Shown: piece by piece, positions 8,841 through 16,870 of the stretch
Position numbering within the stretch: the first letter of the stretch is position 1
How the letters are laid out: each line of letters opens with the position of its first letter
NCBI GenBank assembly: GCA_900768125.1
Contig: CAAGBS010000053.1
Coordinates: 1-64,000 of the forward strand
Direction: 5' to 3'
Origin: Oscillospiraceae bacterium
GTDB taxonomy: Bacteria > Bacillota > Clostridia > Oscillospirales > Ruminococcaceae
Length of the DNA: 64,000 nt
Position numbers and translations under genes: made by a program
Notes under the pieces: generated by a model
Seen by the model: only the letters and a program-made list of their open reading frames with translations
Database searches by the model: none
Told to the model about the DNA's origin: nothing

Positions 8841-10427
8841 TCACGCAAGGGAGTAGAGATAGTATCTCCCCTGGCTGCCTGTTCTGATTATAAGTCCTGC
8901 TGCCCTCAGCACCTCGAGCCGCAGCGAAGAGTACGGCTCTTTGGCGGCGGCGCAGAAATCCTTTTTGGTGAAATTCTCCGGAAGCCCCTCGGGAATCCAG
9001 AATTTAAGCCCCTCCGGAAGATGTATGCGCAGTTCCTCGACCAGTTCCAGCGGGACGCGCGTAATGCTGCATTTTTTTCGGGCTGAGCGGCTTCTCAGGT
9101 CTGGAATGCCGTCCCCGGTGCAGACTACCCGCTTTTCTGTTTTCAGCCGGGCGATTATTACGGTTATGCGGTCGTTCTGCAGATGGTCCCTCATTGAATA
9201 AAGCTCCTCGTACAGCCTGAGCCGCTGATTCACGCGCCGGAAAGCCGTCTCGCCGATGACTTCTCCGGTCTTCCCGCTGATGTAGACTGTCCGCGTTGAT
9301 ACCTCCTGCGGGTGGACGATATTGACCCTCGCCGCCCGGGTGAAGTCCGACAGCTTTTCGCGCAGCGCGTACAGCTTTCGGGTCTGTATCTCGAAGATAC
9401 CCTCGTCCGAGACTGCGTCCGCAAAGTATTTCCCGATTTTTATTTCCTGCGAATCAGAGTAGGGGACGTAATAGTTTTTCAGGACGGCGTGTATCAGCTT
9501 CTCGTTCTGCGTGCCGACTGAGCCGTGCATTCCGCGCTCACGGGCCGCCGCCGCGCTGAGCGCCTGAGAAAATCTGTCCCTGTCGGCGGTCGGCTCTGGA
9601 CTGGTTATCTGCATTCCGCATTCCCGGGCGATGTATTCGGCGACCGCCCCGTCCTCGCTGCTGCCGATTACCTTATCCGCGCACCGTTTCAGCTCATCGC
9701 ACGCGTTCGAGACAGCAACTCCGACATCTGCCGTGCGTATCATGGATAAGTCGTTGTTGTTGTCGCCGAAGCAGACCAGCCTGTCGGCGTGAACCATCTC
9801 CATCACCTGCAGAAGCGCGCTTGCCTTGCTGGCGTTCTTATTGAATATTTCGTACCATATCTCGTCCTTATTATAAGTATCCGGCATCATGTTGACTGCG
9901 AATCCGTTCTCGCGGGAAAATACGCCGTCAAGTTCCGAGCGGTCGGTCTTCGGGTCGAGCAGCGTGAAGTAGAATATCTTCCCCTGAAAAAGCTCCTCCC
10001 GGGATTTCACCGGGCGAAGCCGCTTGTCGGCGCTGCGCGTGCTGACGTAGCCGTAAACGTCCTCCAGCCTGTCCGCAAGGTAGCTGACGCGCTCCCTGCC
10101 GTCTATGTAGGAATACACCAGCGGCGCGAGGTCGTTGGCGTTGAAGTAATCCACCGCGGTTTTTATTGAATCCGGCGTGAAAATGTTCTCAGCGAGGTGC
10201 CTCCCGTCCCGCGGGTCAATGACGAATACCCCGTTGAAAGTTACAGCGGGGCAGGTGAGATGAAGCTTTGTCAGCAGCGGGGAAGCGCTGGAGTAGGAGC
10301 GCGCCGTTGCGTATGTGAAAAGCACCCCGGATTCCACCAGCCGGTTAAGAGTGTCGGCGGTGCTGTCGGAAATGCTTTTATCCGGGCGCAGAAGCGTTCC
10401 GTCCAGGTCGGTCGCGTAAAGGGTCAT
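8841..10427 (-). CDS. Cof-type HAD phosphatase fused to a C-terminal nuclease-like domain
   Basis: Residues 1 to about 270 form a Cof/IIB HAD hydrolase: DLDGTLLRPD (motif I), TYATARS (motif II), and CFGDNNNDLSMIR (motif IV), a cytoplasmic sugar-phosphate or FMN-type phosphatase. Residues about 300-528 are unrelated: they open with MHGSVGTQNEKLIHAVLKNYY and contain a strand pattern IKIGKYFADAV...GIFEIQTRKL, which I recall from stand-alone clostridial proteins of unknown function and which resembles a restriction-endonuclease-like core (D...ExQ). A winged-helix-like end follows. The frame is open throughout. ATG 10427 has AGGAGAT upstream; the longer reading to 10556 lies within kdgK. The stop overlaps the region before addB. 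Confidence 0.85.
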   Translation of the reverse strand: MTLYATDLDGTLLRPDKSISDSTADTLNRLVESGVLFTYATARSYSSASPLLTKLHLTCPAVTFNGVFVIDPRDGRHLAENIFTPDSIKTAVDYFNANDLAPLVYSYIDGRERVSYLADRLEDVYGYVSTRSADKRLRPVKSREELFQGKIFYFTLLDPKTDRSELDGVFSRENGFAVNMMPDTYNKDEIWYEIFNKNASKASALLQVMEMVHADRLVCFGDNNNDLSMIRTADVGVAVSNACDELKRCADKVIGSSEDGAVAEYIARECGMQITSPEPTADRDRFSQALSAAAARERGMHGSVGTQNEKLIHAVLKNYYVPYSDSQEIKIGKYFADAVSDEGIFEIQTRKLYALREKLSDFTRAARVNIVHPQEVSTRTVYISGKTGEVIGETAFRRVNQRLRLYEELYSMRDHLQNDRITVIIARLKTEKRVVCTGDGIPDLRSRSARKKCSITRVPLELVEELRIHLPEGLKFWIPEGLPENFTKKDFCAAAKEPYSSLRLEVLRAAGLIIRTGSQGRYYLYSLA

Positions 10428-10443
10428 TCTGTATCTCCTGAGT

Positions 10444-11403
10444 TTAGTCCTTGATATCAACGAATCTGTGGTCGAGCATGTATTCCCGCAGTTCCGCGAG
10501 GGTGGGAAGACCGGCGTTGTCGCTGGCGTTCTGTATCTGCATGCTGCCGACTGCATTTGCGCGCACTACAGCTTCGCCGAGGGGGATCTCCTCGCAGATA
10601 CCGCTGATAAGTCCCGCCGCGAAGCCGTCGCCAGCGCCCGCGGTATCAACTACGGTATCGGCTGCGAACGTGGGCGCGATACCGCTCTCAACGCGGCTCT
10701 TGTAGAATGCACCCTGCTTTCCGAGTTTGACTACCACTTTCTTTGTTCCGAGCGCGAGGTAGTGGTCGGCTATCTCGTTCGGGTCGGACAGCCCGCAGAG
10801 CGTTTCCGCTTCTTTTAGACTTGGCAGGAACACATCGGAAGCCGCTGCGAATTCGTTCATCAGCGCGAGCGTTTCCGGGGAGTGGTCCCACAGCTGGCAG
10901 CGCAGGTTCGGGTCGAATATGACAGTTATTTCATTTTCTTTCGCCCGCTTCACAAGCTGCCGCGCCGCTGCCGCCGCCGAAGCCGAAATACTCGGGAATA
11001 TCCCCGTGAAATGTACTGCGCGGATATCCGAAAGGTCGAGCGCGTCAACGTCCTTTTCGCACAGGAACGAAGCTGCGGAATCCTGCCGGAAATAGTATAT
11101 CTCATGTTCGCCCGGCGCTGACTTGCTTTTCATCATAGCGCCGGTGTGGTGCTCCGGGTCGGTTATGATGAGGTCGTCTGCGATGCCGTTGCTTTTCATG
11201 AAGCTGCGTATCCTGGAAGCCCTCGGGTCGCTGCCGAGACGCGTCATGAAGCGCGGACACAGCCCCAGTCTGGAAAGTCCCACCGCTACGTTCATCTCCG
11301 CCCCGGAAACGCTCGCGCGGAACTCCGAAACGTCAGAAAGCGCGCCTTCTTCCTTTGCCAGAAGTAACTCCATAGGTTCGCCTATCAAAAGTACCTTGTT
11401 CAT
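10444..11403 (-). CDS. kdgK: PfkB-family sugar kinase, 2-keto-3-deoxygluconate kinase-like
   Basis: This is a ribokinase-fold carbohydrate kinase of 319 residues. The N-terminal VSGAEMNVAVGLSRLG substrate motif and the C-terminal DTAGAGDGFAAGL signature with the catalytic Asp are intact. Overall pattern (NVAVGLSRLG, FDPNLRCQLW) fits 2-dehydro-3-deoxygluconate kinase, which would phosphorylate KDG from pectin or uronate breakdown; the exact sugar is inferred, as fructokinases look similar. ATG 11403 has GAGAGG upstream; the longer frame to 11457 has no ribosome site. It has its own promoter and heads the minus-strand run towards addBA. Confidence 0.8.
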   Translation of the reverse strand: MNKVLLIGEPMELLLAKEEGALSDVSEFRASVSGAEMNVAVGLSRLGLCPRFMTRLGSDPRASRIRSFMKSNGIADDLIITDPEHHTGAMMKSKSAPGEHEIYYFRQDSAASFLCEKDVDALDLSDIRAVHFTGIFPSISASAAAAARQLVKRAKENEITVIFDPNLRCQLWDHSPETLALMNEFAAASDVFLPSLKEAETLCGLSDPNEIADHYLALGTKKVVVKLGKQGAFYKSRVESGIAPTFAADTVVDTAGAGDGFAAGLISGICEEIPLGEAVVRANAVGSMQIQNASDNAGLPTLAELREYMLDHRFVDIKD

Positions 11404-11476
11404 GCTGATGACCTCTCTCAAATTTATATATACATATTTTTTCCCCATTGTAAACATGATAAATCATGATAATATA

Positions 11477-11504
11477 ATTATATCAGATTTTTCATATAAA
11501 TCAA
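11477..11504 (-). promoter_or_regulatory. sigma-A promoter of the kdgK-addBA run, with repeat operator
   Basis: Reading on the minus strand, TTGATT (11504-11499), 16 bases, then TATAAT (11482-11477). Just downstream (about 11455-11475) is a direct repeat ATCATG-N4-ATCATG, each copy containing the palindrome CATG. Its place at the start of transcription suggests a repressor site, but the regulator is unknown. Confidence 0.65.
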
Positions 11505-11533
11505 GGCATTTATGCAGACAATTGCAGATTTTT

Positions 11534-12700
11534 TTATTCGAACGCTGAAAAAGCCGCAGGGGCGGACAATGCCGCCCCTGAATCTATTTCCTCCACCATG
11601 CTTTCAGCGAAGACCGCGTATCCCCTTGTCGGGTCGTTGACGAAAACGTGAGTGACAGCCCCGGCAAGCATTCCGTTCTGGATTATCGGACTGCCGCTCA
11701 TTCCGCGCACAATTCCGCCCGCGGAATCCAGCAGCCGCTTGTCGGTCACGCGTATCACCATGCTTTTAGTGCCGCCGGACGCGCAGATGTTGATTTTTTC
11801 TATCTCTATCGAATATTCCTGCGGTTCGCAGCCCTCTATCGTTGACAGTATCGCGGCAGGACCGCACTGAACTTCCTGCCGGAAAGCCATGGGTATAGCC
11901 GTGCCGTCCGCTTCGCCGGAAAGCGTCCCGAACACCCCGACCGGAGTGTTTTTGTCAAGGCTTCCTATGACGCTTTCGCAGAGTTCGCCGCAAAGCTCGC
12001 CAGTCTCGCCGTTTTTCCCCTTTATCGTACTGTAAATTTCCGCAGTAGTAGCTTCTCCGCTGGACAGCGGCATCAGTTTCCCGGTCGTGACGTCGCTCAC
12101 CGGGTGACCCAGCCCGGCAAATTCTCCGGTCTTCGGGTCGGAAAAGGTCAGCGTGCCTATCCCCGCCGCGCTGTCCCTGACCCACGCGCCTATCCGGTAA
12201 GTCCCGTTTACGCACTCCGGAGGCACGCTGAGGCACTTTTCGCTGTCCCCGCGCCTGATTATCAGCCTGCATTCCCCGGGAACCTGCTGTACCGCTTCGC
12301 TGATGTCCGAGTTTGTCTCGACATTGATATTGTTTACGCTCACTATCACATCGCCCGGCTTGATACCCGATTTATCAGCCGGGGACCCGCCGTTGACCGA
12401 TACAACCATAACGCCGTCCGTCCGCAGCTTTATCCCGAAAGGCTGACCGCCCGGCACCAGCATTCTCCGCACGCGGCGCTCCAGCGCGACCGGCTTTATA
12501 TTCATGCCGCCCACCGAGTAGACGCATTCCCCGCCCGCGCGTTCGACTATCTCCGCTCCGCAGAACTTTCCCGAGACAGCGCCGCAGGTCTCAGCGTAAA
12601 GAGTACCGGGCAGCACCGCGTAATAAAATCCCAGGACGCATGCCGCGGCGGCTATCGCCCAGCACAGCAGCCCGGATATAATTTTTCCCGCTTTCTCCAT
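11534..12700 (-). CDS. spoIVB: SpoIVB peptidase (S55), sporulation signalling protease
   Basis: SpoIVB is secreted from the forespore and triggers pro-sigma-K processing. The 388 residues show an N-terminal membrane anchor (residues about 6-28), a PDZ domain (VSVNGGSPADKSGIKPGDVI), and the S55 peptidase with GLGHPVSD (His) and GIVRGMSGSPIIQNG (catalytic Ser). The tail THVFVNDPTRGYAVF is family typical. ATG 12700 has GGGGTGA 5 bases upstream. This is good evidence that the host makes endospores. It is separated from kdgK by a promoter region and so is probably a separate unit. Confidence 0.96.
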   Translation of the reverse strand: MEKAGKIISGLLCWAIAAAACVLGFYYAVLPGTLYAETCGAVSGKFCGAEIVERAGGECVYSVGGMNIKPVALERRVRRMLVPGGQPFGIKLRTDGVMVVSVNGGSPADKSGIKPGDVIVSVNNINVETNSDISEAVQQVPGECRLIIRRGDSEKCLSVPPECVNGTYRIGAWVRDSAAGIGTLTFSDPKTGEFAGLGHPVSDVTTGKLMPLSSGEATTAEIYSTIKGKNGETGELCGELCESVIGSLDKNTPVGVFGTLSGEADGTAIPMAFRQEVQCGPAAILSTIEGCEPQEYSIEIEKINICASGGTKSMVIRVTDKRLLDSAGGIVRGMSGSPIIQNGMLAGAVTHVFVNDPTRGYAVFAESMVEEIDSGAALSAPAAFSAFE

Positions 12701-12892
12701 TTGTTCACCCCGATTTTGATTCTGGGGAGTTTGTCCCCGCGATGTTTACTATTTGCACGGGCGCTGTTTTTATAAAAGGAAATTAAAAGCGGGATTAAAT
12801 TCACAAGTTCATTTCCTGAACAGATATTATATTATTGACAAAAATAAAAGAATGATTCGATACTGATATATTTGATAAAACGTAAAATATAC

Positions 12893-12926
12893 TTGACAAA
12901 TTGTAAAATATGTGATAACATATAAG
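12893..12926 (+). promoter_or_regulatory. promoter/operator region of the XRE-4TM pair
   Basis: TTGACA at 12893-12898 is followed by AT-rich candidates for -10 (GATAAC 12914-12919 at 15 bases; TATAAG 12921-12926 at 22). The region carries a repeated GTAAAATAT (about 12881 and 12903) flanked by TGATAA-type sequence, which could be an autoregulatory operator. The exact -10 is uncertain. Confidence 0.45.
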
Positions 12927-12938
12927 CGAGGTGAGATA

Positions 12939-13166
12939 ATGGCGAAAAATCTCAGACTGAAAGCCGCGAGAGCCGCGCTCGACATGTCGCAGGACGCGCT
13001 TGCGAAAAAAACCGGAGTTACGCGGCAGACGATAAACGCAGTTGAAAACGGCGACTACAACCCGACGATAAATCTGTGCATTTCCATCTGCAAAGCCGTT
13101 GGGAAGACGCTTGACGAACTTTTCTGGAACGAGGAGGAAAACAGCCATGAGCATGAAGAGCTTTGA
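12939..13166 (+). CDS. small XRE/YozG-like HTH regulator
   Basis: The 75 residues are almost all helix-turn-helix: RAALDMSQDALAKKTGVTRQTINAVENGDYNPTI is the classic Cro/CI fold, of the short YozG/PF01381 kind. ATG 12939 follows AGGTGAG; the earlier in-frame ATG at 12912 lies in the promoter. Its end overlaps the next gene by 20 bases, so the two are translationally linked. In such pairs the regulator usually controls its own operon, an inference here. Confidence 0.9.
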   Translation: MAKNLRLKAARAALDMSQDALAKKTGVTRQTINAVENGDYNPTINLCISICKAVGKTLDELFWNEEENSHEHEEL

Positions 13167-13653
13167 CAAATTCTGCGAAAAAATAATACTCGGCGAACCC
13201 GGCAGCGAAAAGGAAATTTTTGACGAGCGGCAGAAGCAGCAGCGGACTCAGCTTCTTGTCGAGGCGTTCTTATTTTACAGCGTGGCGACCGCAGTGCTGT
13301 TGCTGTTGAATGAGATAGATGAAAACCCGCGTTTTTTTGAAAGCAGCTTTTCAGTGCTGACGCTGTGCGCCGGAGCGGCTGTGCTGTGGTGGACGATACG
13401 GGCGGCGGTAAAGGGCTGTCTTTTTGGCGTTTCGGGGCGTCAGACTCTGTATGCTTCTATAGGTCTGCTGTTCGAGATACCGGTGTGGGTCATAATGATA
13501 ATGCCGGACGAGGGCGAGCCGCCTTTCAAGCTGATAACTTCCCGCGGACTTTCCGAAAAGGCGGCTGCGGGCGCGGGACTGATATTTATTGCAGTCTCGG
13601 CGCTGATTACTGTGATAGTCCATCTGCGGGAAAGCAGGAAAAGCGGGAAATGA
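13147..13653 (+). CDS. four-helix membrane protein of unknown function, paired with XRE regulator
   Basis: Four hydrophobic stretches are visible: LLVEAFLFYSVATAVLLLL, FSVLTLCAGAAVLWWTI, TLYASIGLLFEIPVWVIMI and AGLIFIAVSALITVIVHL, with a charged N-terminus and a short basic tail. ATG 13147 has GGAGG about 11 bases upstream, inside the regulator gene. I do not recognise a family with a known function; small XRE regulators next to DUF-type 4-TM proteins are frequent in Clostridia. Confidence 0.85.
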   Translation: MSMKSFDKFCEKIILGEPGSEKEIFDERQKQQRTQLLVEAFLFYSVATAVLLLLNEIDENPRFFESSFSVLTLCAGAAVLWWTIRAAVKGCLFGVSGRQTLYASIGLLFEIPVWVIMIMPDEGEPPFKLITSRGLSEKAAAGAGLIFIAVSALITVIVHLRESRKSGK

Positions 13654-13706
13654 TAAACGCTCTGCACCGATTGATTTAAATTTTTATTAAAAATTTACAT
13701 TCCATG

Positions 13707-13735
13707 TTGACAAAGAACCAGGAATATTGTATAAT
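13707..13735 (+). promoter_or_regulatory. consensus sigma-A promoter of the nitrilase gene
   Basis: TTGACA (13707-13712), 17 bases, TATAAT (13730-13735): a perfect match to the vegetative consensus, 33 bases before the chosen GTG start. Confidence 0.9.
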
Positions 13736-13767
13736 AGTAACAGAATAATGAAATGGAGGCGGTCAGA

Positions 13768-14550
13768 GTGAGACTCTGTCTTTCACAGATGGATATATGC
13801 TGGGAGGATAAGGGGAAAAATCTGCTTGCCGCTGAAAAAATGATGAGGTCTGCCGCGTCTGACGGGGCTGACCTTATTGTGTTTCCGGAGCTTTCGCTGA
13901 CCGGATTCACGATGGACAGGGCGCTCGCGGAAGCGCCCGGCGGATTCACCGAATCTGCGTTCCGGGAGCTTAGCGCGAAGCACGGCATTGCGGTGTGCTT
14001 CGGGTTTGCGTGCAGAACGGGGGAAGTCATCACTAACCGCTGCTGCGCCGTCAGCGGCGGGGAAACTATCGCAGTCTACGACAAGATACACCCGTTCTCC
14101 TACGGCAGGGAATGCGCGGTGTACTCCGCGGGAAGCAGCCTGACTAAATTCCGGCTTTCCGGCGAGGTCATAGGGCTTACGATATGCTACGACCTGCGTT
14201 TTCCTGAAATTTATCAGGCTCTCTCGGAGGAATGCTCCCTGATCGTGAATATAGCCAGCTGGCCGGATAAAAGAAGCGAACACTGGAAAACATTGTTAAA
14301 AGCGAGGGCGATAGAAACTCAGTCGTACATTGCGGGCTGCGACCGCTGCGGAAGCGGCGGCGGTCTTGATTATTCGGGCGACAGCGCGGTATATTCGCCG
14401 GAGGGAAACCCGATATCGCAGGCTGAACCGTATAAGGAACAGCTTATATTCGCTCAGATAGACCACAGCGAGTGCGGCAGGGTCAGGAATGGATTTCCTG
14501 TGAAAAACGACCGCAGGACCGAACTATACAGAGATTTTTACGCAAAGTAA
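13768..14550 (+). CDS. carbon-nitrogen hydrolase (nitrilase superfamily, omega-amidase-like)
   Basis: The catalytic triad of the superfamily is complete: Glu in FPELSLTGF, Lys in YDKIHPFSYG, and Cys in TICYDLRFPE. The pattern is nearest to YafV/NIT2-type omega-amidases that hydrolyse alpha-keto acid amides in metabolite repair; the substrate is inferred. I start at GTG 13768 because GGAGGC lies 7 bases before it, whereas ATG 13753 has no ribosome site. It is cytoplasmic (no signal). The tubulin-like gene follows after 13 bases. Confidence 0.88.
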   Translation: MRLCLSQMDICWEDKGKNLLAAEKMMRSAASDGADLIVFPELSLTGFTMDRALAEAPGGFTESAFRELSAKHGIAVCFGFACRTGEVITNRCCAVSGGETIAVYDKIHPFSYGRECAVYSAGSSLTKFRLSGEVIGLTICYDLRFPEIYQALSEECSLIVNIASWPDKRSEHWKTLLKARAIETQSYIAGCDRCGSGGGLDYSGDSAVYSPEGNPISQAEPYKEQLIFAQIDHSECGRVRNGFPVKNDRRTELYRDFYAK

Positions 14551-14563
14551 GGGGTGCTTTTTC

Positions 14564-16855
14564 GTGAATATCGAACAGAAAATGGAATGGCTGAAGCCGG
14601 AAAGAATAACGAAGCTGTATGACGGGCAGAAAAGCCGCTTCGGAATGAATCGGCTTTTCGTCATAGGAATAGGCAGAAACGGAACGGACTGCGTGCTGAG
14701 ATGCATGCACCTTACTGAAAAACGCTTCGGCAGCGACCCTAAAAAGGTGCGCTTCCTGAGTATCGGCGAGGAGAGCCAGCTTGCGGAACTTTCCTACGAG
14801 GGGACAGTCCCCGCGGACGGGATAACTCTGCCGATTTCCCCGGAGGAATCTATTTATAAATACCTGAATAATCCGGCGAAGCTTCCGGAATACGCGCAGC
14901 ACTGGTTTGACAGCGGGCTGAAGAACTATTCCCCCGCCGCTCCGGTCTACGGTCTGACAAAGCGCCAGTGCGGCAGAATAGCGCTGTTTCACTACATCAA
15001 GCAGATAATGAAGATCGCCGGAGAAGCGATGGCTGATTTCTCAGGAAGCGAGCACTCCCTCGAAATAGTCATAACCGGAAATCTTGGCGATGTGTTCTGC
15101 GGAGGAATGTTCATCGACCTGCCGTATATCCTCACGAAGCTTTTCGCGGACGTGTCCTATCCGGTCAAGGTGACGGGCTACTTATTCGCCGCGGATACCG
15201 CCGCGCTTGTTGAAAAGGATCAGCGGGACGTTGGCTGCTACTCGGCTAACACGATCGTCGCAAAGAACGAGCTTGACAGATTCCAGCTTCACCGTAAGCA
15301 CTTCACGCAGAAATACAGCCGCACGTTCGAGGTGGACTCCGACAAGCCGCCGTATGCCGCGTGCTTCCTTATACCGGCGCAGTCGAGCTACGACCTCACC
15401 ATGTCCATGACCGCCGAGAAGATACTCAATCGAATGGAAATAATTTTCAGCAAGGACGACGACGCGGAACGCATACTTTCCTATAATATGCTCCGCTCGG
15501 ACGCTTCGCATGATTTCCGCTATCTTGCGGCTGATGTGCGCGGCTGTGAGATACCGGTCGGGAAGATCATGTCTTATCTCGGGATAAAGCTTTTCGCAAG
15601 GCTGAACCACTCGCTCAACGGCAATAACGTTGGTCAGATGGCGCTGCAGAGGTATGCAGGGCTGGTGTCGCCGAATGCCGATCTGGTGGCTTCAAAGAGC
15701 GGTCAGATCCCGGTGCTCGACATCGACGAGCGTGCAGATCAGGCGTTCTCCGCCCGGGCGATACGCGGCGGCGGGGAAGCTGCGCTCTCACTTGTGGAAA
15801 AGTGGGTCAGCGCCATGAGCGCCGCAGTTTCAAAGGGCACCCCTGTGTGCGTTGATGAGATATCCGGAAGCATAATCGCCGACTGCGAATCCGCAAAGGC
15901 AGATTTTGCAAAGGGACCTTTCTACGCGCAGGAGATAATCAAGAAGTGCCTTGCGGAACTCCGCGTTGCGCAGGCTAAAATCAGGGCGGACGCTGAGGAT
16001 ATGTCCGACCAGGTGAGCCGCACCCGCGACCTGGAGCGCGCTGCAATGCGCAAGGTAAGGACTGCGACGATTTTCGCAGGAAAGGCGGTCGAGCAGTACC
16101 TTTACGAGTTGAAAGGCTACGCAGACGCGAGCGCTGCAGTCTCGACCAGCAAGCCCATGCTGGCATTCTACCAGGCGCTCAGCGACAAACTTACCGATTA
16201 CTACGAGAATACTCTCCAGCGCGCCGTCGACCCGTTCGAGGAAATATCGGTGAACCGCGGAGGCATAATAGATTCAATAAATGCGCAGCCGGACGAAAAC
16301 TCCTGCATATCCGAAGCGTTCGACCTGAACGACGAGGATATCCGCGCCAAGCTAGACGAACTTTCGGACAGCATTCCCGACGAGAAGCTGGAAAAATGCT
16401 TCCGTGAATCCGGGATACTCTCCCTGCCGGAAGATGACGAGCGCGCGCTCGGAAAAGCAGTCGTGAAGATACTGCGGCAGTGCTTTGCCGACAAGATTTC
16501 GCTCAGTTTCAGCGAGATGTGCGATTGGCTGGGACGCTCCGAGCGGGTGAGCGCTTCTATGAACGAGTGCGTGACCGGCTCGAAAATTACCGCCCCGGTG
16601 GACGACAGCTTCACGATAACCAGAATAATCTGCCCAAATGCAGTGCGCCAGGAGGACATCACCGGACTGAGAAAGCAGTACCGCGGCGTGAACTACATCT
16701 GGAACGGCTCCATATGCCAGCATTTTACCGCTGCGGCTTCCATCTGCGGCGGGGTGCAGATGGAGAAGTTCGAGGGCTACGAGCAGTGGGAAAACATGCA
16801 CTATGCGTATGTGAACGACTCGCTGAAAAAACACGGTATCAGGTTATTCGCCTGA
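14564..16855 (+). CDS. tubulin-like domain protein
   Basis: The 763-residue protein has an N-terminal Rossmann/tubulin-type start (LFVIGIGRNGTDCVLR, near residues 30-45) and SLEIVITGNLGDVFCGGMFIDLPYIL where FtsZ/tubulins carry the GGGTGSG GTP-binding loop. This fits the bacterial tubulin-like family (Tubulin_2), with the signature loop degenerate. A long helical middle (about 430-640) and a C-terminal globular part follow. GTG 14564 has GGGGTG upstream. A membrane transglutaminase gene follows 15 bases later, so the two may form a cell-surface or cytoskeletal unit. Function is unknown. Confidence 0.75.
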   Translation: MNIEQKMEWLKPERITKLYDGQKSRFGMNRLFVIGIGRNGTDCVLRCMHLTEKRFGSDPKKVRFLSIGEESQLAELSYEGTVPADGITLPISPEESIYKYLNNPAKLPEYAQHWFDSGLKNYSPAAPVYGLTKRQCGRIALFHYIKQIMKIAGEAMADFSGSEHSLEIVITGNLGDVFCGGMFIDLPYILTKLFADVSYPVKVTGYLFAADTAALVEKDQRDVGCYSANTIVAKNELDRFQLHRKHFTQKYSRTFEVDSDKPPYAACFLIPAQSSYDLTMSMTAEKILNRMEIIFSKDDDAERILSYNMLRSDASHDFRYLAADVRGCEIPVGKIMSYLGIKLFARLNHSLNGNNVGQMALQRYAGLVSPNADLVASKSGQIPVLDIDERADQAFSARAIRGGGEAALSLVEKWVSAMSAAVSKGTPVCVDEISGSIIADCESAKADFAKGPFYAQEIIKKCLAELRVAQAKIRADAEDMSDQVSRTRDLERAAMRKVRTATIFAGKAVEQYLYELKGYADASAAVSTSKPMLAFYQALSDKLTDYYENTLQRAVDPFEEISVNRGGIIDSINAQPDENSCISEAFDLNDEDIRAKLDELSDSIPDEKLEKCFRESGILSLPEDDERALGKAVVKILRQCFADKISLSFSEMCDWLGRSERVSASMNECVTGSKITAPVDDSFTITRIICPNAVRQEDITGLRKQYRGVNYIWNGSICQHFTAAASICGGVQMEKFEGYEQWENMHYAYVNDSLKKHGIRLFA

Positions 16856-16870
16856 TAAAAGGACTGTTTG

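Noticed and set aside
11557..11580. CAGGGGCGG / CCGCCCCTG stem
   Set aside because: Lies inside the 3' coding part of spoIVB and is followed by no T tract.
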